Below, in pieces: positions 7,754 to 16,260 of a DNA stretch of 43,741 nucleotides (position 1 is its first letter; each line of letters opens with the position of its first letter). Source of the stretch: Saprospiraceae bacterium (GTDB taxonomy: Bacteria; Bacteroidota; Bacteroidia; Chitinophagales; Saprospiraceae). Where the stretch lies: the NCBI GenBank assembly GCA_028282725.1, contig JANQHF010000091.1, forward strand, positions 1-43,741. Reading direction: 5' to 3'. The notes beneath the pieces are model-generated. The model was given only the letters and a program-made list of their open reading frames with translations, searched no databases and was not told where the DNA came from. The position numbers were made by a program, and so were the translations under genes.

Positions 7754-10048
7754 GCAAGAAATTTGAAGCTATCACATATAAAATTTCCTGTTGTGAGAAG
7801 CTTACTTACCATTTCAATGATTGCAATTTCTCTGAATCTCTGTGCTCAAATTGATTTGATCAATGACAATGTAGGCATAGGCCTGTTAGATCCCCAGGTG
7901 CCTATTCATATCAAAGGAGATACATTTCAAATTCAGAATGAATCGGGGCAGCATATGTTCTTTATCGATAGTATTGGAAAAGTAGGAATTGGCACTGCGG
8001 CACCAGGTAGCTTATTACACCTCTTTAGGTCAGATGCCAACATTGCAGGTATTCAAGTTGAGAATCCCAGTTCGTTAGGGACTTACAAGCATGGACTATT
8101 CACACAGGCAGGTCAGTCCGGTTTTGGAATAACGGATTGGCCAAACAGGTTAATAGTGGAAGGTCTCTCTCAGGGGGGATTACTTTTAAGTGCATTTGAA
8201 GGCGATATTCGATTCCAAACAAATGCCAGAAACACAAAAATGACTTTAACAACAAATGGGGCTCTAGGGCTTGGAACTACATATCCGAATTATGATTTCC
8301 ACGTCAATTCATCAGCACCTGAAATTCAACTGACAGATTCGGACTTCGGTACTACAGCAACCGATGGTCTGTTGTTGCAACAATTTGGAACAGATACATA
8401 CTTTTGGAATTATGAAGATGGTTCACAAAATTGGGCTAATAATGGTGCTCAGGTAATGACGTTAACCAATATTGGAAAATTGGGTATTGGAACCACAGTC
8501 CCGGAACACAGGCTATCAATTCAAGAAAATATATCGGGAGGTCCGGGAGGGTTTTTGTCGCTAAAAAATTTAGCTACCAATGCGACTAACAATGAAACAG
8601 GTATAGCTTTTCAATCCGGAGCAAATTTTACACCCGGTTATTATTCTGCTGCTATCACAAATGTAATCACATCTGGAAATCAATCTAACTTATATTTTAA
8701 AGTGTATAATGGCACTCCTTTAGGGGATACATATTTAACAATTAGGCATGATGGGAATATTGGAATGGGAACAACAGACCCACATGCAGCTTTAGATATT
8801 GAAGGAACTGATTTGAATTTCGTCGCTCAAATAATGGCTTCTACTGGATTAGGTGTCCCAGGAAGAACGGTGGAACAGCGTTGGGGATACAATAATAATT
8901 GGTACCAAAAAGGAGCGATTATCTATGAATCAGATGATACTTATGTGAGAGGACGGTTTCATCTAGCCTTGAATGATGTTGCTAATTCGGAAAATGCAAG
9001 CTTGTCTGATTCCAAATTTACCTTCGTAAATGACGGAAAATTTGGGATAGGAACTACAAATCCTCTTTCTCCTTTATCCTTTGGCCAAAACATATCTTAT
9101 GATGACACGGCTAATAAGATTAGACTCTTCGAAGGAGGGTCGGGCAGCTATGGCTTTGGTCTAAATGGTACCACAGGAGCATTCAACTATTTTTCGCCTA
9201 ATGGAGATCATAATTTCTGGACAGATGCAGTTACTCCTAAAATTCGAATGTCAATTATAAAAGAAGGAAGTGTTGGTATTGGAACCTCTTCGCCAAATAC
9301 AATTCTACATGCCAATGGATCAATAACGTATGCTGGAAGTCTTTTTAATGTATCAGATAAGCGATTAAAACATAGAATTCAGTCATTCGATTATGGTTTG
9401 GAACATGTATTGAAGCTAAATCCAATCTATTATTCGTACAAAAAAGGTGTGAACAATCAGGACACGCATGTCGGATTAATTGCCCAGGAACTACAAAAAG
9501 TGAGCCCGAACCTTGTGGACAGGTTTGAATTGGAGCGGTCTTCCAGTTTGATTTCAAATGAAAATAAGAAGGAAGAATATTTGAGTATTAATGAAAGTGC
9601 CATTAAGTATATGCTGATCAATGCCATCAAGGATCAACAATTTGAAATTGAGAATCAACACCAACAACTTGAGGAACAGCGAAAAATGATTGAGGAATTG
9701 CAAGAAGTGCTTTCTTCAGAATTTCAACCTACTTCAATCATAGAGACTCAAATAGATGTAGCATTGGCAAATTCGGCCAAAAAGATGACACCTTTCATAT
9801 CTCAAAATATCCCGAATCCAACTGAAGACATCGCAAAGATTAAGTACTATGTCCCAGAAAATTATCGTGCAGCTATGGTTCGATTTTATAATTTGAATGG
9901 TCAAATATTAAAAGAAGTGCCCATCAGGGAACATGGAAATGGTCAGATTAATTTGGAGTTGGAGCAGATGATCAGCGGCAGCTATATGTATTCGTTAATC
10001 GTCGATGGACAACTCATCGATACAAAGACAATGATCATTGCAAAATGA
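7751..10048 (+). CDS. Secreted S74 (tail-fibre chaperone) protein with T9SS sorting domain
   Basis: The 765-residue frame starts at TTG 7751. A GTG at 7793 would give a cleaner signal peptide (MRSLLTISMIAISLNLCAQ) and fits the -7 box at 7746. The body carries seven GIGTTxP-like units (for example GIGTAAP, GLGTTYP, GIGTTVP, GMGTTDP, GIGTTNP, GIGTSSP) that precede beta-rich segments. Residues 535-543 (SDKRLKHRI) match the SDxRxK motif of the peptidase S74 intramolecular chaperone, and VGLIAQELQKVSP follows in the same domain. A Gln/Glu-rich coiled coil lies at about 625-660. The end (about 680-765, QNIPNPTEDIAKIKYYV to the terminal MIIAK) is a type A T9SS sorting domain. It is probably a trimeric surface fibre exported by T9SS. 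In phage proteins the S74 chaperone trimerises and then self-cleaves; here cleavage would remove the coiled coil and the sorting domain. Confidence 0.88.
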   Translation: MARNLKLSHIKFPVVRSLLTISMIAISLNLCAQIDLINDNVGIGLLDPQVPIHIKGDTFQIQNESGQHMFFIDSIGKVGIGTAAPGSLLHLFRSDANIAGIQVENPSSLGTYKHGLFTQAGQSGFGITDWPNRLIVEGLSQGGLLLSAFEGDIRFQTNARNTKMTLTTNGALGLGTTYPNYDFHVNSSAPEIQLTDSDFGTTATDGLLLQQFGTDTYFWNYEDGSQNWANNGAQVMTLTNIGKLGIGTTVPEHRLSIQENISGGPGGFLSLKNLATNATNNETGIAFQSGANFTPGYYSAAITNVITSGNQSNLYFKVYNGTPLGDTYLTIRHDGNIGMGTTDPHAALDIEGTDLNFVAQIMASTGLGVPGRTVEQRWGYNNNWYQKGAIIYESDDTYVRGRFHLALNDVANSENASLSDSKFTFVNDGKFGIGTTNPLSPLSFGQNISYDDTANKIRLFEGGSGSYGFGLNGTTGAFNYFSPNGDHNFWTDAVTPKIRMSIIKEGSVGIGTSSPNTILHANGSITYAGSLFNVSDKRLKHRIQSFDYGLEHVLKLNPIYYSYKKGVNNQDTHVGLIAQELQKVSPNLVDRFELERSSSLISNENKKEEYLSINESAIKYMLINAIKDQQFEIENQHQQLEEQRKMIEELQEVLSSEFQPTSIIETQIDVALANSAKKMTPFISQNIPNPTEDIAKIKYYVPENYRAAMVRFYNLNGQILKEVPIREHGNGQINLELEQMISGSYMYSLIVDGQLIDTKTMIIAK

Positions 10049-10351
10049 GTGCTGAGAGGGATTATCTGCTAAGATGGTTTTGCATCCAAATCGATTCAAG
10101 TGATACCCTATCCAGGTCGACAAACCCAAGTCGACATCAATGCTTTCTGTCTCAGAACGACTACACCAGCGATCATCAATAATAACATCAGTAGGAAGAC
10201 AGCCCAAATTATAATGATCAACACATTTTTTGATCAGGGTATCCTTTTAAATATACCAGTCTTCAAATACAATATGCAGGGATTCGCTCAACACAAGGAC
10301 TATGCGGGCCGTTATATCTATCTTTAGCACTCTGATCCCTAATTTGGACTT
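10049..10351. other. Intergenic region without a supported gene
   Basis: These 303 bases between the S74 gene and the ABC transporter hold short overlapping frames on both strands, none with family resemblance. Two GTCGAC hexamers (in the stretch 10116-10136) and two TGATCA hexamers (about 10216-10237) are visible, but each is a common six-base palindrome. I see no tRNA, terminator with a T-run, or exact -7 box. Confidence 0.4.
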
Positions 10352-12136
10352 TTGAAGCATCTCTTCTATCTGAATTCCTTCCTCTATCAGTACAAATGGC
10401 GCTTGCTGATCGGAGTGATCTTTGTCGTAGCACAGAATTATTTTCGCATCCTGGTACCTCCACAATTCAGGAAGGCATTGGACCTTGCTTCCGTATGTCT
10501 GCAGGAATATCGAATCATAGAAGATGCCGAAGAAAAGGCGATCCTGTTGCGATATATTGGCATCAATCTGTGGGATTATGCCTGGTTAGTTCTGCTTTTT
10601 GCGGCGCTTATGGGCTTATTCATGTTCTTCATGCGGAAGACGATCATCGTTGTCTCGCGTTTGATTGAATATGATTTAAGAAAAGTCGTTTTTGATCACT
10701 ATGAACGACTGGATGCATCCTTCTACAACCGAACATCGACCGGTGATTTAATGTCAAGGATCACCGAAGATATCACTAAGGTTCGTATGTACCTGGGCCC
10801 TGGTCTGCTGTATTGCATCAATTTGGTGACATTATTTGTCCTGGCGATTACGAATATGTATTACGTCAACCCGACACTTACGGCTTATGCCCTGCTTCCG
10901 TTACCCTTCTTATCTCTCTCAATTTACTATGTGAGCAGTCTGATCAATAAAAGAAGTACCGTAATTCAAGTCCAATTGGCACGTTTGAATTCCATTGCCC
11001 AGGAAGTTTACTCGGGAATAAGGGTTGTCAAATCCTACGGGAAAGAAGAACGATTTCGCCGTTTTTTCGGAGAACAGACCGATGAGTATAAGAATAACTC
11101 TATGTCTCTGGCTCGGGTAAACGCATTTTTTCATCCGCTTATGATTCTCCTTGTTTCCATTAGTGTATTGCTGGTCGTACTGATCGGTGGGCAAGAAGTC
11201 GCCAAAGGCAATATTACACATGGAAACATTGCGGAATTCATAATCTATGTCAATATGTTGACATGGCCATTCACAGCAATCGGATGGATCGTTTCCATAG
11301 TCCAGCAAGCAGAAGCTTCACAGGAACGCATTCTTGAATTCTTGCATACGGATCCACAGATCATCAGTCCTAATGAAGATGAATTGATTATTCAGGGAAA
11401 CATAAAATTCGATCAGGTTCATTTGACCTATGAGCAAAGTGGAATCAAGGCGCTGGAGGATATATCATTTGAAGTGAAAAAAGGTGAAAAATTGGGAATT
11501 ATAGGACGAACAGCATCAGGCAAATCCACCATAGCCAGTCTCTTGCTACGAATGATGGATCCACAAAAAGGGAATATCTATATAGATGGCCGGAATATTC
11601 GAGACCTGAACCTTTATCAACTCCGTCAGAAAATTGGTTATGTACCCCAGGATGCTTTTTTATTTTCTGATACAATAGCCAGGAACGTTGCATTTGGTGA
11701 AGATTCAGTCGACATGGATCGAATCCGGTTTATCACAGAAAAAGCGGCCGTTAGAAGAGACATCGAAAACCTGCCTCAGCAGTTTGAAACCGTTGTCGGA
11801 GAGCGAGGAGTTACTCTTTCCGGTGGTCAAAAACAAAGAATTGCACTGGCCCGTGCTTTGATTAAAAATCCGGAGATAATCATCCTGGATGATTGTCTGT
11901 CAGCGGTGGATACTACGACAGAACAGACCATATTGGGCTATTTAAAGAATGCTCTGAAGGATAAAACAAGCATAATTATCACTCATCGCATTTATAAACA
12001 CCTCGAGTTTGATAAAGTGATTGTCCTTGATCATGGTAAAATTGTAGAATCCGGAAGCCCTGACGCATTGATCCAACAACAGGGATATTACTATGAAATC
12101 CTGAATAAACAACTGATGGAAGAGGCTTCTTCGTAA
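10352..12136 (+). CDS. ABC transporter half-molecule, permease fused to ATPase (MsbA/LmrA type)
   Basis: This 594-residue exporter has an N-terminal six-helix membrane domain (about residues 15-315) and a C-terminal ATPase. Visible motifs are Walker A GRTASGKST (about 384-392), a Q-loop in YVPQDAFLFSD, the signature LSGGQKQRIALARAL (about 489-503), Walker B IIILDD (about 508) and the H-loop in IITHR. It should work as a dimer that exports lipid or hydrophobic compounds from the cytoplasmic membrane; the substrate cannot be read from the sequence. The start is a TTG at 10352. It is supported because an in-frame TAA lies just upstream (10340-10342) and the N-terminus KHLFYLNSFLYQYKWRLL looks like the family's normal beginning. 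The gene stands alone, with the next gene 118 bases downstream. Confidence 0.92.
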   Translation: MKHLFYLNSFLYQYKWRLLIGVIFVVAQNYFRILVPPQFRKALDLASVCLQEYRIIEDAEEKAILLRYIGINLWDYAWLVLLFAALMGLFMFFMRKTIIVVSRLIEYDLRKVVFDHYERLDASFYNRTSTGDLMSRITEDITKVRMYLGPGLLYCINLVTLFVLAITNMYYVNPTLTAYALLPLPFLSLSIYYVSSLINKRSTVIQVQLARLNSIAQEVYSGIRVVKSYGKEERFRRFFGEQTDEYKNNSMSLARVNAFFHPLMILLVSISVLLVVLIGGQEVAKGNITHGNIAEFIIYVNMLTWPFTAIGWIVSIVQQAEASQERILEFLHTDPQIISPNEDELIIQGNIKFDQVHLTYEQSGIKALEDISFEVKKGEKLGIIGRTASGKSTIASLLLRMMDPQKGNIYIDGRNIRDLNLYQLRQKIGYVPQDAFLFSDTIARNVAFGEDSVDMDRIRFITEKAAVRRDIENLPQQFETVVGERGVTLSGGQKQRIALARALIKNPEIIILDDCLSAVDTTTEQTILGYLKNALKDKTSIIITHRIYKHLEFDKVIVLDHGKIVESGSPDALIQQQGYYYEILNKQLMEEASS

Positions 12137-12254
12137 CAATTAATGAATATCGGGCAATAGAATATTTGTTTAAATTTACCCCCTTACTTATTAAATAACG
12201 CATCCTCTTTATACTGAAAATTTATATTTTTACTTCGACTAAAATATACTAAAG

Positions 12255-12704
12255 GTGGAAAAGGACATGGACAGGGGGCAGGAAAGTATCTATTCAAACC
12301 GTGTAAAGGCAGGCCGAAGAAGGACTTATTTCTTCGATGTACGCAAGACAAGAGGTGATGATTATTACATCACTTTAACCGAAAGTACACGCAAATTTAA
12401 TGGGGAGGGATACAGCCGTCATAAGATCTTCTTATATAAAGAAGATTTCAATCGATTTCTTGAAGGACTACAAGATGCAGTGAATCATGTAAAAAATGAT
12501 TTGATGCCTGACTACGACTACGAGCAATTCGATCGGAGACAAGAAGAATGGGAAAGACAACAAGCTGAGGCTAAAGAGGAAAGTTCTGACTCAACTGAAG
12601 AAACCGCAGAACCGGAATCTGATCATGCAGGAGAAACTTCATCCGAAGCAGAAACAGAGTCTTCGGACGATGTGATCGAAAGCGATGAGGACATGGATTG
12701 GTGA
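12255..12704 (+). CDS. DUF3276 (PUR-alpha-like) nucleic-acid-binding protein
   Basis: This 149-residue protein has an N-terminal PUR-like fold region (about residues 8-95: SIYSNRVKAGRRRTYFFDV...YYITLTESTRKF...HKIFLYKEDFNRFLEGL) typical of the DUF3276 family found across Bacteroidetes. A very acidic tail rich in Glu, Ser and Asp fills residues 100-149. PUR-domain proteins bind single-stranded DNA or RNA, and the acidic tail may modulate that. The annotated start is GTG 12255; an in-frame ATG at 12267, behind an AAAAGG stretch, is equally plausible. The gene converges with the ABC ATPase gene at 12742, with only 37 G-rich bases between them. Confidence 0.88.
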   Translation: MEKDMDRGQESIYSNRVKAGRRRTYFFDVRKTRGDDYYITLTESTRKFNGEGYSRHKIFLYKEDFNRFLEGLQDAVNHVKNDLMPDYDYEQFDRRQEEWERQQAEAKEESSDSTEETAEPESDHAGETSSEAETESSDDVIESDEDMDW

Positions 12705-12741
12705 TCGGGTGTGAGTTTGGGTGTGAAGTGTGGGTATGGTT

Positions 12742-13548
12742 TTACTGTAGGTGGGAAACCTCCATCATTGTATCTTCTACTTCGTAGAGCAATTCCATAT
12801 AGCGAGGGTCCCGCTTGGTGGCCTTATTTCTTTCCAGAGGCAGGTCAACATCAATGTGTTTAACAAATCTGGATGGACTTGATTTTAAGATGTAAATATC
12901 ATCGGCCAAATACACGGCTTCGGCGATGTCATGCGTCACAAAGATGATGGTGGAATGAAATTGATGCCAGATCCCGGTCAACATATCCTGCATTTGAAGT
13001 CTGGTGCGAACGTCAAGGGCACCGAATGGTTCGTCCATCAAAAGAATCCGTGGATTGGCGATCAAACTGCGAGCAATTGCCACCCTCTGAAGTTGTCCTC
13101 CGGATAACGCCGGATATTGGGCATATTTATGTTCATGCCCGGTCAAACCAACGAGGTTGATCAACTCCATAGCACGTTCATCACGCTCTATCTTAGGAAT
13201 ACCCTGGTATTTAAGTGCCAATCCAACATTATCCAACACGGTCATCCACGGCAAAGAGGAATATTGTTGAAATACCATGCTGATTCGCTGACTTTGGTCG
13301 ACCGGTTTTCCAAGAACAAAAACTTCCCCGGAGGTAGGTTCCTGAAGACCTGCCAAATATCTTAAGATGGTTGATTTCCCGCTACCGGACATGCCCATGA
13401 TTACGACAAACTGTCCTTGTTCTGGTTCGTCTTCTACCAGAAAATCCAGGTCTTTGATGATATAGGTCTGGCCGCCATCATAACTTTGACTAATCCCTTT
13501 TAATTCAAGAATGTTCGGAAGTTCGGGTCTGTCCGTGAAGTTAACCAT
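12742..13548 (-). CDS. NitT/TauT-type ABC transporter ATP-binding protein
   Basis: This 268-residue ATPase has a complete motif set: Walker A GMSGSGKST (52-60), Q-loop VFQQYSSLP (92-100), signature LSGGQLQRV (148-156), Walker B ILLMDEPFGALD (168-179) and H-loop FVTHD. The order and the FGALDVRTR continuation are those of nitrate/sulfonate/taurine importers (SsuB/TauB/NrtD group). It overlaps the permease gene by 8 bases, so the two are probably translationally coupled, and it is the last gene of the five-gene operon that starts at 18003. The substrate is not evident; the unusual partners suggest the transporter fold may serve an envelope function rather than ordinary uptake. Confidence 0.92.
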   Translation of the reverse strand: MVNFTDRPELPNILELKGISQSYDGGQTYIIKDLDFLVEDEPEQGQFVVIMGMSGSGKSTILRYLAGLQEPTSGEVFVLGKPVDQSQRISMVFQQYSSLPWMTVLDNVGLALKYQGIPKIERDERAMELINLVGLTGHEHKYAQYPALSGGQLQRVAIARSLIANPRILLMDEPFGALDVRTRLQMQDMLTGIWHQFHSTIIFVTHDIAEAVYLADDIYILKSSPSRFVKHIDVDLPLERNKATKRDPRYMELLYEVEDTMMEVSHLQ

Positions 13549-14611
13549 CTTGTGATTTTATAGTTTGACGTCCCTTCCAGGATTTGTACAGGGGCAATAG
13601 TTTCACCATTGCCCACCCTGCGAAAATCAGATGCATCACCCAAATCGTATCCCTGAATAAGGTGGTCAAAACATGAAAGCTTCCAAGAATTCCAAAATAC
13701 TCATCCAGGGCCAGAATGAAATAGGTAGCCAGCACAATCCAGGAAAGGGCATTTGTAAAAAATGCGAATGTGGTCTTCCAAAGGGAATTTTCAGAATTGT
13801 CGTTATTCAGATGGTGATTGCTTACATATTTATGAGGAAAGAACTTCTTGTCCAGGTATCCAAACAGCTTATCCTGGAAGATGCCGACCAACATGATGAT
13901 AATGAGCAGACAGAAAACCTTGTCAATCCGCCCTCTCCTCAGACCAACGCGCCAGGTGAGCGCTCCTATTCCCGCCTCACCTCCGATAGCCTCTGCAATC
14001 ACGATATAGGTCCATGAAATTGCCGTGAGAATCCTGATGCCACTGAATAGTTTGGATATTACTGAAGGAAAGTAGACTGTCCGGATCATCTGCCAGTTAT
14101 TGGCACCTAATGTGTAGACCGTCTTCAGGTATACATCATCGACTTCGTCAATCCTTTGGACAGCTACCGGAAGTAAATAAATGATAATTCCAAAAGCAAG
14201 GAAATGAATCTTCATCCACGATCCGATACCAAACCATGCAATGAATAATCCGACAGCAGCAGGAAGAACGAGGAATCTCGCTGCATCAACAGGTCGAATA
14301 AAACTACTTCTTAGTTTCGGAATTAAGCCGAGTGCAAATCCCAGTGGAACGGCAATTAATACTGCCTCGATATATCCCCCCAGGTTTAGTCCCAGGGAAT
14401 AGAAAAAATTAGGTACGAGATCATTTTCTCGCAACATTTCGAAGAAAGCGGATATGACTTTTGTAGGGGACGGGAGAATTCCCTTTGGAATCATTGGTTG
14501 TTCACCAAGTGTGATGGCCCACCACAATAATAGGATAAGCAGAAATCCCCCTATTTCATACAGGATGCGTTGATGTCCTTCAAGCTGTTTATTTAGTTGA
14601 TAGAATGCCAT
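13541..14611 (-). CDS. NitT/TauT-type ABC permease with C-terminal membrane extension
   Basis: The 356-residue protein begins with a TM helix (about 17-37) and contains a BPD_transp_1 domain with the cytoplasmic coupling EAA loop (VIAEAIGGEAGIGALTWRVG, about 203-222). After the normal end of the permease domain (about residue 250) there is a hydrophilic linker (KYVSNHHLNNDNSEN). Two further hydrophobic segments follow: TFAFFTNALSWIVLATYFIL and a second around DTIWVMHLIFAGWAMVKLL. SsuC/TauC proteins are usually about 250-280 residues long, so the last 90 residues are an extension. The gene lies 16 bases after the binding-protein gene and overlaps the ATPase gene. Confidence 0.9.
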   Translation of the reverse strand: MAFYQLNKQLEGHQRILYEIGGFLLILLLWWAITLGEQPMIPKGILPSPTKVISAFFEMLRENDLVPNFFYSLGLNLGGYIEAVLIAVPLGFALGLIPKLRSSFIRPVDAARFLVLPAAVGLFIAWFGIGSWMKIHFLAFGIIIYLLPVAVQRIDEVDDVYLKTVYTLGANNWQMIRTVYFPSVISKLFSGIRILTAISWTYIVIAEAIGGEAGIGALTWRVGLRRGRIDKVFCLLIIIMLVGIFQDKLFGYLDKKFFPHKYVSNHHLNNDNSENSLWKTTFAFFTNALSWIVLATYFILALDEYFGILGSFHVLTTLFRDTIWVMHLIFAGWAMVKLLPLYKSWKGRQTIKSQDG

Positions 14612-14627
14612 CAGGACCTGAGATCGA

Positions 14628-16211
14628 TCAGCTGGATGCTAACAATTGAAAATCAGTTCTCCTGTTTTTAGCTCTACATTCGGGAGTTGCATTGGATTCG
14701 CAACCTTGTACTGGTCTATCCGGACCATTTCCGACGATGACAAACCTGTTGGCGTCTATATTGTATTCGGTTTTCAGGTAATCGGCTACAGATTGAGCAC
14801 GGGCCCGGGACAACCTCATATTCATATCCCTTCCACCGACGCTGTCAGTATTTCCTTCGATCCGGATCCTGTTAGAAGCATATGTTTTAGCAATATCAGC
14901 AAATTGAAGGTCAATTATGGTTTTTGCATTTGCAGATAAAGCAGAACTGCCGGTTGGAAAAGTAATGGTGATCGGCTTATTGGATATTGCAGGTGCTGCT
15001 TTTTCCTCTTCTGTTGGTGGTGAAAATGACGTTCCCATTTCAGGTGCGTGCTCATCTCCTGTCAGATTGGTGCGCGAAGCTGGTTTTGTATTCACAATGC
15101 TTCGAAAATTCGGCACATCAGGATCTGTAATATTTTGGGTCACCAATAAATTAGCTGTATTCTGATGAAGTTGTGACCCTGTGACGCCATCAAAGTCATT
15201 CGACAAACCGAAATAATTCAGATTATCTCCATGTGTACACAAATAGGCATCATACATCATCCCCATCGCATCATCCACCGGAAGGTCAAAAGTCTCTCCA
15301 AGGATTGTGGCTGCCTGAAGACGGTTGTCTTCATTTGCATTGATCTCAGCAGCTGCTTGCATCCAACCTTCGTAGAATGCCTGAAACTGATCGATGTGGC
15401 TGTCGATATATTCTCTTTTGGCATAAAAAATACCGGCCAGGACAAATGCCGCATCTCTTGTTGACTGAAGGATGCTCGATCCTTTCACAACTTCGAGCGA
15501 TTCAAAATGTGAAGGGCTCCAAACAACGGCTGCGTCGACCGATCCCGAATTAAAAATGGTGGCGGCTGTTGGATTATCCGGTGACTCGATGATACTGATA
15601 TCCGAGAGTCTCATATTGGCAGTGTTCAAGGCCATCGCCAGATAGGTCATGCTCGGAGTATTGGGCGTCAATGCTACCTTCTTTCCTCTCAGGTCATTGA
15701 TGGAGTTGATTCCTCTTCTCGCAATGATCACATCTCCTCCCCGTGACCAATCCGTCTGTAAAAAGATGGTTGGATTCTCATCCTTTATGCCATCATATTC
15801 CAGTAAAACGCCATCGGCCGTATTGGTCATAACAGGTATCTCATCCACCTTCCAGGCCTGGCGAGCTGCAGGAAAATCATCCATGATTACAAAATCCACC
15901 TTTAATCCATGATCTCTATAAAACCTCGAATGATCAGAGTGCTTGATTCCTCCATTATAATACAACCCGGGAGCAAAACCACCCCAGGGAAGAATCTGAA
16001 CCTTCAGCACGTCATCATCCAGGTTGCCTGTGACAGGTGTTGATGACCTCGATGAGGAGCGATCTCCGTCCGAAGAAGCCTGGCTTTGTTCTTTCAGATC
16101 TTGTCCGAAACTGGTATTATTCAATAAATAATATCCCCCGAGAACAATCGCGCCAACGATCAAAATGGTGATCAACAATTTGGAGAACATGGTCAGTTGT
16201 GTCCTTGCCAT
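14628..16211 (-). CDS. Membrane-anchored NitT/TauT-type substrate-binding protein fused to an OmpA domain
   Basis: The 527-residue protein has a TM anchor (about 9-29, LLITILIVGAIVLGGYYLL) and a Ser-rich linker. A periplasmic type 2 binding domain of the NMT1/TauA style follows (about 62-380, with LRGKKVALTPNTPSMTYLAMAL and SGSVDAAVVWSP), then a Pro/Glu-rich linker and a C-terminal OmpA-like domain (about 408-527). The OmpA part keeps the peptidoglycan-contact pattern: Asp in NTDSVGG and Arg in LSRARAQSV. Ordinary binding proteins are free in the periplasm or lipid-anchored and have no OmpA domain. This one could tie the inner-membrane ABC complex to the cell wall, sensing or moving something between them. 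The start is ATG 16211, 49 bases after the preceding gene. Domain identities are clear; the role is inferred. Confidence 0.88.
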   Translation of the reverse strand: MARTQLTMFSKLLITILIVGAIVLGGYYLLNNTSFGQDLKEQSQASSDGDRSSSRSSTPVTGNLDDDVLKVQILPWGGFAPGLYYNGGIKHSDHSRFYRDHGLKVDFVIMDDFPAARQAWKVDEIPVMTNTADGVLLEYDGIKDENPTIFLQTDWSRGGDVIIARRGINSINDLRGKKVALTPNTPSMTYLAMALNTANMRLSDISIIESPDNPTAATIFNSGSVDAAVVWSPSHFESLEVVKGSSILQSTRDAAFVLAGIFYAKREYIDSHIDQFQAFYEGWMQAAAEINANEDNRLQAATILGETFDLPVDDAMGMMYDAYLCTHGDNLNYFGLSNDFDGVTGSQLHQNTANLLVTQNITDPDVPNFRSIVNTKPASRTNLTGDEHAPEMGTSFSPPTEEEKAAPAISNKPITITFPTGSSALSANAKTIIDLQFADIAKTYASNRIRIEGNTDSVGGRDMNMRLSRARAQSVADYLKTEYNIDANRFVIVGNGPDRPVQGCESNATPECRAKNRRTDFQLLASS

Positions 16212-16260
16212 GATTAGATTTCTATTATGTTTTGAAGATTAATGTCATGTAAGAAGGGTG

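Noticed and set aside
10100-10327. A 75-codon plus-strand frame between the S74 and ABC genes
   Set aside because: No domain, signal peptide or promoter supports it, and equally long frames exist on the other strand.
12705-12741. G-rich spacer (repeated GGGTGTG-like units) as a terminator or G-quadruplex
   Set aside because: The spacer between convergent genes is only 37 bases, with no stem and no four-tract guanine pattern of sufficient regularity.
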